DNA of 26,065 bases. It comes from Monoraphidium neglectum (Eukaryota > Chlorophyta > Chlorophyceae > Sphaeropleales > Selenastraceae). A program made the position numbers and the translations under genes. Below the pieces are notes generated by a model, which saw only the letters and a list, made by a program, of their open reading frames with translations, made no database searches and was not told where the DNA came from. The DNA is taken from assembly GCF_000611645.1 (NCBI RefSeq), contig NW_014013147.1:1-26065 (forward strand). The letters run 5' to 3'. This document shows, one piece after another, positions 10,533 through 19,714 of this stretch (the first letter of the stretch is position 1; each line of letters opens with the position of its first letter).

Positions 10533-13500
10533 TCACGCACCGCCTGGGAAGAGCTGGCCCAGGGGCTGCAGTATATCGAGGATGTCCCCAAACGTGGGGC
10601 GGTCGCAGGGGTCGTGCGCCATGCAGGCCGCCGCCAGAAGCTGCTCACGCAGGGCAGGGGGGCGACGGCGCGCGAGCAGGCTTAGTTTTGGGCACATGCT
10701 GCTGGTCAGAAGAGAGTGTAGAGCAAGATAGGGCGTCTCGTCAAAGGCAGGACTTTGCAGCTGCTGATGCGCCGCCAAGACACCCGGAAGCCGCCGGCAG
10801 CTGCCTGCACGCGGCGCACCTGCAGGCACTCTGGGACGTCTGAGGCCGGCCCAAACTCGAGGCGGCGCCGCTCAACGCACACGGCATGCAGGAGCGTCGC
10901 CCTCGTCATGCCACGCCAGGGCTGCTCGCCGGTGCAGATCTGGAACGTTGGACAATAACGCAGGCGTAAGCAGGGCGCTTTTGAGCACGGAGCTGGGGCG
11001 ATCGCAATCGCGCCAGCAAACGGCGCGATTGGAAGGGAGGATTGAGTCACATCGGCCGAGCAGCTGTGGCGGGCGGGCGAACGGGCATGCCCTGAGCACT
11101 GGCAGAACAGAGTCTGCAATTTTGCACCCCCCTGCGCGCGCCAGTCACAGCCGCGCATGCGACTAGTACGGCCGTGCGGCCTGTGCTGTGCGGCGCTGCC
11201 CAGTCGTGCTCGCAGCCGCCGTGTCCCCCTCCCCACCTGCCAGAGCAGCACCCCGAATGAGTAGACGTCTGCGGCCTTGGACACCAGCCGCTGCGACAGC
11301 ACCTCTGGCGCCATGGCCGTGGCGGCCCCGTGGTCTGACGCCGTCACGCTCTCCTGGCCCTCCTCCAGCACAAGCGAAAGCCCGAAATCTGGGGGGGGGG
11401 GGCATGTACGTGTGCGTGAGTGTTCGTAGGAGAGAGAGAGATTGTGTGTGTGTGTGTGTGACGTGTGTGAGTGTGTGTGAGAGTGTGTGAGAGTGTCGGT
11501 GGGAGAGTGGGTGTGTGAGGGGTCGTTGCTGGGGCTTCGTCCTCCCGGCTTGCAGGAGTGCTGGCGGGTAATACGCGGGCCATCTGGGACCCAGATGGTG
11601 GTCGCCCAGGGGCCGGGGGCTGCGGCGAGGCGGGCACCAGTCTAGCGGGCCGCACATTGGGCGCTCGCCTCAACCGTGCTGCCTGAGACGGCCGAGGGCA
11701 CGGCCAGCGCCGGCGTGCGAAGCGGGAACAGGGCGGCCCCCGCCGCGCCCACCCACCTGAGATCTGTGCAACGAAGCCGCGCGCGTCCGTGTCGCTGGCA
11801 GCGCGCCCGCTGAGCAGCACGTTCGATGCTGTGAGGTCACAATGCAGAATGCCCAGGGCGTGGAGATACGCCATGCCGGACGCGATCTGGGTGTGTGTGT
11901 TTGAGGCAGGGAGGGGTGCAAAAAGGTGTTGGCTTGTCGAGGAAGCAGGTGGTGGGGGTCGGATTTGTTTTGGATGGACGAGTCATCAAGCATACAGCGT
12001 GCAAGGGGCGGCCGCAAGGCGTGTGCGCGGGGCGGCCTCGGCGCGCAAGCTGACCTCTCTGGCTGTCGAAAGTACAGGCAGCAGATCAAAGCCGCCGGGG
12101 GCGCCGCCGCGGTCCTTGCCGCCCGTGCCGCGCATGGCCCCGCCGTCGACCGCGGCCTGCAGGGTGCCCTTGTCTGCGTAGTCCAGCACCAGCCAGGTCT
12201 GGGGGGGGGGGACAGTCCGGGGCCAGTCCGGGGCGTTGGTGGGTGCTGCGCGAGCAAGCAAGGGAGGTGCACTGCATGCGCACATGCGTGCGCATGCGCA
12301 GGCGCAGGTGCAACGCAGGTGCATGCGTCCAGAATCAACACCAGCACACACCACCGCTACTACCCTAGATTACGCACAACACAAGCGCACACACACGCAC
12401 GCGCACACACTAACACACGCGCACACACACAAGCAAACACAGACACACACCTGGCCGTTGGCCTCGTGCCACGCGAGGGTGCGGACTATGTTGGGGTGCG
12501 ACAGCGCCGCAGACAGCTCCGCCTCCAGGGCGACGCCGGACTGCGAGTCGCGCTGAGTCACCGTGTCCAGGGCCTTGACCGCCACAGGGGCGCCGTGGTA
12601 GGTGCCCATGTACACCCTGTGACGCGGTGTGGTGAGACCGAAACTGCTCAAGAGGATTGCCGCAGAAACCGCTGGGAGCGTCTGGTTGGAAGCGTTCAAA
12701 TTGCCGCAGCAGGTTCCTGCAGGCCGTTACCGTAATGTCAGTGATTCGGCGCAGTGCTTGATGATCCGCCAGATTGCAGAGGCGGCAGCCCGGCCTATGG
12801 AATGCGAGTGCGCCTGACGCGCAGCGCCTGCGAACAAGTGCGGCGAGCGCCGCGCCGCGCCGCGCCGCGCCGCGACGCGCACCCACCTGCCAAAGGTGCC
12901 CGCGCCGAGCACGGCCCCCAGCCGCAGCTGCGCCACAGCGTCGTCCCCCGACAGCGACAGCCGCCGCGGCGTGCGCGCCGCCCGCGCGCCCGCGGCGCCG
13001 CTGGAGCTGCCGGCGACGGCGGCGCCGCAGCCGAGGGCGGCGGCGACCGCAGCGCTGCTGCTGCTGCAGCCATAGCTGGAAAATGAGGAGCGCCGGCTGG
13101 CGCTGTCCAGGCACAAACCGGGGCCGCCGGGCAGCCCCAGGCGCCAGCTGTCAAATGCAGCCTGCGCATGACGAGCGAAGGACGGGGCATGGCGGCGCAG
13201 GTGGCGGGGGCGGCGGCGCGCAGGCGCAAAAGTTAGGGGCGGCGGGGGCCACAGGGGCGCCTGCCGGGCCCGACATGGCCCCCTCTGCAGCTGGTGGATT
13301 TGTATTGCTGGCGGAGGCGATAAGAAAGGTTCCCCCAGGCAGCTTGCAACAGGACAAGGCGGTCTCAGGAGGCGGTGTGAGGCGTACCTCGCTCCTCAGC
13401 GAGAAGCTGCTGCTCGCCCGATTGTCGCCCTCCTGCTCATACTGCGCCCACTCCTCGCAGATGTACGGCCGCCGCGCGGCCGCGCAGCGCGCGCAGTCCT

Positions 13501-15160
13501 CGCCGAAAGACATGCGGCGGCTGCCGCGAGAAAGGTCCTCCCCAAACGAGAAGCGGCGGCCGCCGAGCGGCACGGGCGCAACGGATGCCCTGTTTTCGCT
13601 GATCGAGTGGCGGCGGCCGCCGCGGGCGGGCGCGGCGCGCGGCTGGCGGCCCAACTGCCCGAGCGGGGCCCTCGGGGCCGCGGGCGCTGCCGACGGCAGC
13701 AGCTGCTGTGTGTGGCAAGGAGGGGGCCGGCGGCCGGAGGGGTGATGGGTCGGGCGATTCAAGGGCGGGGCGCTTGCCGGGCAGGTTCGACGCAGCTGCC
13801 GCTGATCCCGCCCTCAGGCATGGGCCGCGCCCGCACACACATGCATCCGAGGCGACCGCACGTGCTGGCGCTGTGTGCGCCAGCACACCATACGATCGCA
13901 AGCCGCTTGAAGGGTCCAAAGCCGTGGGAAGCTGCGCGGCAGCTGCATGGCGTGGCCGCGGCCTCACCTCCTCGACTTCCCGCAGCGCCTGCTCAGCAAA
14001 GTACTCAAGGGCCTGCTGGTGCGCCATGCCCACCTCCGCGCGCGGCTCGGGGTCGCAGCAGCAGCTGAGGGGGCGCGCGGTGTGCGAGCGCACGTGCTTT
14101 TGGCTGGCGCAGGGCGGCGCTGTGGTCAGGGGAGGCGGGGAGCGGAGCGGTTGCGCGCGGCGTGCGGGCGGCAGGGCCCTCGGCACGCGGTGGGACGGGA
14201 GGGGGCATGAAGCAGACATCTCGGCGACGGGCTGCTCACATGGCGCCCATCCAGAGGCCGTTGTCATCAAAGAAGGGGGCGCATGCGAAGAACCTTATGT
14301 GGCCATTCAGGACTGAAGGCAGGGAGGACGACCTGTGTGTATGTGAGGGGCATACGGGCAGGGGGCGGGAGCGCGGGCGACAGATTGTAATGGAGCTTGA
14401 GAGCGATCAGACTGCTTTGAGCGGAACCAACAAACGATCGCGCGCGGCCGGCGGCAGCGCCGTCGCGCGCGCGGCGCGCGCACCGGCTGTCTTTCGCGGC
14501 GTCCAGGATAAAGGTAGGCGCCGCGGCCGCCGGCCCCGACGCGAGCGCCCACGCGTCGGCCGCGAGCTGCTCCCAGCCGCCCCGCGGTGGCCACGCCGCG
14601 CGCCCCGCGCCGTCGGCGCAGAGGCACACGCGGGCGCGACCGCCGAGGCCGGCGAGGGCGATGGCGGCGGCGCGCGCGCCGCACAGGCGGCTGGCCAGCG
14701 CGGCGATGCGGCGCAGCTCAGGAGTCGGCGCGTCGTCCCATAGCTCTGGGCCCAGTCCGAAGGGCTCGCGGCCGCCGTCGTCTTGGGCTGTTGCTGCCGC
14801 ACGCTTTGCCTCCATGGAGGCTCCGGCGGCGGCGAACGCGCGGGCGGCCGCGAGCGCGTTGGCGGCCGCGAGCTCGTCGGCGCCCGCGAGCGCGCTTGCG
14901 GCGCCTGCGGCGTCGCCGCCCGGTTCGGGGAGCGCGCACCACGTGTGTGTGGCGGCCGGGGTTGCGAGCGCGCGTGGCTGCAGCGGGGCCTGTCGAGTAG
15001 CATGAACGGGGGGCGGCGCGCCGGGTCGAGACAGCGCTATCTGTGCGGATCGGCGCGTGGATAGCGGGGCGCTTTTCGCACGGTCGCGCGGCGCGGTCTG
15101 CCTCACCGAGTTGGCCACGACCGGCTCGAACGTCAGCATTTGGCTGTGATTTTGTCCCAT
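10533..15160 (-). CDS. GAF-domain TKL-type protein kinase, paralogue B (12 exons, 720 aa)
   Basis: Exons (minus): 15160-15107, 14989-14484, 14332-14240, 14064-13968, 13705-13388, 13161-12887, 12616-12451, 12198-12055, 11886-11757, 11388-11237, 10939-10820, 10640-10533 (TGA). Every junction is GT-AG, keeps frame and has the same phase as in paralogue A. Domains are MGQNHSQ N-terminus, GAF domain (HIRFFACAPFF block), linker, kinase domain with GAGTFG loop, VAVK, HCDLTASN, DFG, APE and DRPTF. The kinase core is nearly identical to A (exon 11: 40 of 40 residues), while exons 2, 5 and 6 differ greatly. Exon 2 has an Ala-rich insert. Exon 5 (106 versus 56 codons) carries three RRxS motifs: RRHSISEN, RRFSFGED, RRMSFGED; exon 6 adds RRLSLSGDD. 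A second ATG lies directly before the chosen one (15163), so the product could begin MMG. Exon 5 has a NAGNAG acceptor (13705 or 13702). Confidence 0.92.
11391..11402. repeat. Homopolymer G12 (C12 on the coding strand) at the kinase B exon 10 acceptor
   Basis: On the coding strand the C run ends directly in the AG of the exon 10 acceptor. The homologous acceptor in kinase A has C7 followed by TTCAG. A second, similar C run adjoins the exon 8 acceptor at about 12201-12210. Confidence 0.9.
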
Positions 15161-15163
15161 CAT

Positions 15164-16960
15164 TGCTTGTGCCGTCGGCACCCGTCCCACGGACCTAAGG
15201 CTACCACCCGCGCAGGGGGTGACGGCCTGGCATTGCGGTTGACTTTCGGGATGTGTTCGCAAAAGGCATGAATGCTGACTTCGACTGGCCCGTCAATCCG
15301 ACATGGCTGCGTGGCGTCGGTTCGCTGGCCCGGACAAGTGCCAATTAGTACTAGCAGCCCAAGGGTCCTATGCGAGTTGTTGACGCACATCAAAGTTCTT
15401 GAACACCCAGTCTGTTTTTACCGGTTGCCCGCGCCCTAGTGCCCGGACCTGGGCGCCCCTGGTGATGGCATCGGCTGATGCCGGATTGCCAAGCCCGTGC
15501 CAGCCACGTGAGCAAACCGAGGGGGTCCCTGGCCAGGTGCATCCACGGCGGGCGCAGTATGATAAGCCACAGGCATGGCCTGAGCAGCCCCAGTGGTCGA
15601 GACTGTCGGGGCCGACGGACGGTTCTCATCGCTGGGAGCTGCGTGTCATCGGCCAACATGAAGTGATGGGTGAGGATCACCAAGCGGTGATGCCCTGCGG
15701 GAAACCCTCTTTATTGCCGTCAACAGCACGATAATAGCACTTCAGCTCGGATTTATGACGTCAAGATATCCTCGATCCCGTTGACGACGCCGTCCGCCGC
15801 GACACAGCCTCTGCTGTTGCAGCGACGGACACACAGGCAGTTGGCAGCTGTGCGTGCGTGCTGCATGCGCCTGGGAACTTGCGCGTTGCTTACCTGAGCA
15901 TTCATGGTCAGCACCAGAGCCCTTGAAAAGATGGATAGATGGTGGTGGTCGGTTGTCAGGTTGAGGTCTGTTATTTGCTGACCAACTGCCCTTGCTCGTG
16001 CATATCTCGGTGATTTCGAGCGGTGTTTGTTTGACAGCTGCAGTTGCCAAGCTAGCAAGCGCAGACTGTTTTCCTTGAGAAGGGGTGAACCTTGGGTTTG
16101 CAACCATGTGGCAACACTGTTGTGCGCCACGCTATCTGCATGCACCTGCGCAGGTGCAAACTCCGACCTGAAGCACCAGTTTGTTTTTCAAACCTTGCCG
16201 CATGCTGTGGTGTATTGCAGACTCCTGCCAGAACACCAGTGCCCCTTCGAACGTCGCAGCTTGCGTAGCGCCAAGAAACAGCTAATGCCTTTGACATTGC
16301 CGCGCCTGCAATGCGCTTTCTGCTCATCCGCTGTCCCACTCGCACCATCAGTCAGTGCGCCATCAGTCAGTTGCAATCGTGCAAGAGATAGATCTTCCTA
16401 TCTTCATGCTGGATCGTGAGCACACGAGCACCATGCAACGTGGGGTAGCTGCCGCATGTGACATGCTGGGCCGCCGATGCCATGCCCCTACTGCTGTAGA
16501 TCATGCAATGCGCCATTGTCGTGGCCCTGGCATTGTGTCGTAAAAAAAGGCAAGATATGGCGCCAATCGCTCCTCAGCCTGTCACGTTCGTCGCATCATG
16601 CTGTTTTGGGTGGCCACACATGGAATTCAGACTTCGTGGGCACCCATGGTCAACTGGCGCTGCAGAGTGGTCATCGACGGCTTGCAGGCAGCTGGGTGGC
16701 TGCCCAGACCAACGCAGCAGGTGTCGAAACGGCACGTCAATCACATCTGTACATACTCCTCTATCATGGTGATTCCGCAGCGTAGGACATCGTCCAATTC
16801 GGACTGTCGCAGCTGCGAAGTGACTGATACCGTGAACGGTCGTCGACTCCAGATCAGGAAAACGGTGGATACATAACGTACCGTCTTATTGAAAGCTTTC
16901 TGACATCCCAAACACTGCAACTTAGATCGCTGGGCCACTGGCGGGACGCTGGCCGCAGCG
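15164..16960. other. Divergent spacer between kinase B and WDR92, no gene supported
   Basis: About 1.8 kb, presumably with the promoters of kinase B (minus) and WDR92 (plus). Base composition is less GC-rich than in the genes. Open frames at 15390-15683 (minus), 15742-16145 (minus) and 16027-16419 (plus) show no domain I can name. I could not identify TATA or other promoter elements with confidence. Confidence 0.55.
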
Positions 16961-19143
16961 ATGGTGGACGCTCAGAGCCAGCCGCAGATCCTGGAGCATC
17001 TGAATAAGAGCCTAACAGTAACCATACACAGCACACGGTACGGATCGGCCACGGTTCGACGATTGCGCTGTGCGCGCTGCTGGACACAGACACGCCCTGG
17101 CCCACCGCGTGCTTACCTGCGTGCAGATGGATCCCTGGCACCGCGCGATTTGTGGCAGTTGGCACGTACGCACGCAGCACGGGCTGCATACAGGTGGGCG
17201 TTACCCCACTTCAGCCAATCCCGTCTGCCCAGACCACGCCGGCGGCTTCCTTTGCTGCGCCTGTGCGAGCACCCTGCACATGCCAGTCAAGCGCCGACGA
17301 CGACCCCGCCCCCAAAAAACTGGGCCTGCAGGTCTACGAGCTGGCCGGCCCTGAGCTAAAGCTCGTCCAAGAAGTCGAAAAGCGCGACGGCTTCAAGTGC
17401 GCCACCTTTGGCGCTGCAGCGCCCGCGTCGCAGCAGCTCGCAACTGGCAGCTTCAAGGGGCGGCTCCAAGTCTGGGACCTGGGTGCGCCGGCCGCCCCCG
17501 TGTTCGACGCGCAGGCGCACGCGTCGATCATCAATGCCGTGGACGGCTTTGGCGGGCGCACGCGCGGCTGCGGGCCGCCGGAGATTGCGACCGGCGGGCG
17601 GGACGGCTGCGTCCGCGTGTGGGACGTGCGACAGCCGGACGCGCCAGTGGCGGCCTTTGAGCCCGCAGACAGCGGGGGCGCGAGGTGGGTGCCTTGCATG
17701 CCACGCGCCCATGGCTTTGGCGCTCTTCACAGCCGCCATGCGCGCGCCTGCATGGCTGCGCACGCGGTTGCATGTGAGCACCCATGGCAGCTCGGCTGCC
17801 GCACGCGCTGTTGGTGGCGACGCATGGGGCTGAGGCGCACTTGGTGGCGCTGCATGCGGCCCAGGCTCGGCCGCATGCTCGTGCATACGCGCACGCAGGG
17901 ACTGCTGGGCGGTGGCCCTGGGCAACTCGCACGATGACGAGGAGCGCTGCCTTTTGGCTGGGTATGACAATGGCGACGTGAAAATGTTTGACCTGCGGAC
18001 CAACACGGTGGGCTTCTCAACGTCTGGCCTACCTCTGCGGCGGGGTGGGGCAGATGGTGCAGCGGTGTGGCAACCTGTGCGGCTTGCACGTGCTCACCCA
18101 TGTACTCAGGGGACAGCCGCGTGCAGGACAAGGCAATTCACGTCGGCGGTCTTTCATCAGCAACCCACCCCATCCTAACGACGAAGATGTCGCCACCGCC
18201 TGCGCCCTGTCCTTCAGGTGCGGTGGGAGGCCAATGTGAAGAACGGCGTGTGCGGGCTGCAGTTTGATCGGGCGGACATCAAAATGAACAAGTTTGTGGC
18301 CGCGTGCCTTGAGTCGCAGCTGCACGTCTACGACGCGCGCACGCAGCACCCACGAGAGGCAAGCGCAGGAGACGCACGGTCGGGGTCTCTCGTGGGGGCG
18401 AGGGGTGGGGGTTTGGGCTGTGTGGTTGCTGCTCACAGGCAGACGTCATGTGCAGAACAATGGGTGGCTGCCGTCTAATGGGCTCCCAAAAGGCAGCAAT
18501 GGTGCCCCACCTATACGAAGCCTTGCCCCGCCCGCCTTCGCTCACACCAACCGCTGTGCTCGCCCGGCGGGCGGCCCGCAGGGCTTTGCGGGCATGACCG
18601 AGAAGCTGGCGCGCGGCACCACCGTGTGGGGCGCCGCGCACTTGCCCCAGAACAGGGACGTGTTCATGGCGCACTCTGGGGACGGCGAGGTGGCGCTTTA
18701 CCGCTACCGGTACCCAGACCAGCGGAAGGTCAAGGTGGGGGCCCCCAAAGTGCTGCCGCGTAGGTGGCTGGTGGCTCGCCTGCCACTGGAGCTGGGATGC
18801 TGGGCGTCTCCCCCCACGCAGGGTGCAAGCCTGTTTGCTTGATGTACTTTGAAATCCAGATGGCTGGCGTGCTGAATCTGGAGTTCAAGAAAGCTGTTGT
18901 CCCCCGCGGCCGTCCCTGACGTTCGTGGGTGCACCCCCAAATCGCGACACACCCACCCTGCAGGACCAGGACGGCAAGGAGATGGGTGTGGTGGGCAAGC
19001 TGGAGCGCCTGTGCCACAAGCCGCTGTCCAGCCAGCCGGTCAACAGCTTTGACTGGAGCCCAGACAGGCAGGGGCTGTTCGTGTGCAGCGCGTTTGACCA
19101 GTGCGTGCGCGTGGGGGTGGTGACCAAGCTCGACAAGCTCTAG
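16961..19143 (+). CDS. WDR92: WD-repeat protein WDR92 / DNAAF10 (7 exons, 359 aa)
   Basis: WD40 beta-propeller co-chaperone. The family associates with prefoldin-like/R2TP complexes and is needed for cytoplasmic preassembly of axonemal dyneins in motile cilia. Exons: 16961-17037, 17127-17193, 17332-17684, 17899-18007, 18218-18358, 18582-18734, 18964-19143 (TAG). The spliced product follows the human protein end to end and is almost the same length (357 aa in human). Matching blocks include ATGSFKGRLQVWDL, EIATGGRDGCVRVWD, AGYDNGDVKMFDLR, RWEANVKNGVCGLQFD, HLPQNRDVF, SFDWSPDRQGLFVCS and the C-terminus VVTKLDKL. Junctions are GT-AG except intron 5, which fits best as GC-AG (donor GAG|GCAAGC). 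A GT donor at 18392 would also keep frame but adds 11 residues missing from the family. The ATG at 16961 gives the expected N-terminal length. The gene is convergent with PYRR. Confidence 0.95.
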
Positions 19144-19370
19144 AGACACCCGAATTGTTGAAGCCACTTATTCTGCATACCGTGAGCGGTTTCAGTGGTT
19201 CACGCGCGCGTATCACCAGCGGACCAGAAGCGTCCGTCGCCCGAGGCTCTAGAGACAGAACCCCATCAGCCATCGCATGGTGCATGGGATTCGCTGCACC
19301 ACTGTGCCTGCTGCGGCTGCATGCAGCTTTCTCGTTCGCCCAATTGCGGCCGTGGGTTGCTTGGCTGCCG

Positions 19371-19375
19371 TGTAA
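19371..19375 (+). terminator. Candidate WDR92 poly(A) signal TGTAA
   Basis: TGTAA, the usual green-algal polyadenylation signal, about 230 nt after the WDR92 stop. A second TGTAA followed by an A run lies at 19663-19667 and is an alternative; using it would make the transcript overlap the 3' UTR of PYRR. Confidence 0.5.
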
Positions 19376-19585
19376 TGCCGTGTAGGTGCCATGCGATTGC
19401 TGTGGGCCCCTGGTGTGGCGCTATGCCTTTGCATGCACAAGCCCTTCGCATTTGCAGACCTGGGTCCTCTGCCCTTCCATTCGGCCGGAACACCGACCAT
19501 TAGCAAATCAACTAGCATGCACCGCAAGCTGCCATTGACAAAAGCTGTGCGGCACCAGCAACCCGAAGCCCTGGCATGCTCAAAT

Positions 19586-19590
19586 TTACA
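19586..19590 (-). terminator. Candidate PYRR poly(A) signal TGTAA (minus strand)
   Basis: TTACA on the plus strand, read as TGTAA on the minus strand, about 125 nt past the PYRR stop codon. Position and motif fit a green-algal 3' UTR. Confidence 0.5.
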
Positions 19591-19714
19591 TGCAATTATT
19601 GAATACAGTATCATGTGCATAAGACAAAGGTGAAAACGGATTCACACTTCATAGAAAACAATCTGTAAAAAAAGACGTCCGACCCGAACGGCGCGTTTGA
19701 TGCAATGGATCGCT

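Larger units (their letters stand above)
19144..19714. other. Convergent 3' region between WDR92 and PYRR
   Basis: The 570-bp interval between two convergent stop codons holds no gene. It contains algal-type poly(A) signals on both strands, and its composition is more AT-rich than the coding DNA, as expected for 3' UTRs. Confidence 0.7.

Noticed and set aside
15642..15653. ADDT in a minus-strand frame (15390-15683), like the LINE reverse-transcriptase motif
   Set aside because: No other RT blocks are recognisable before or after it in any frame; four residues are not enough.
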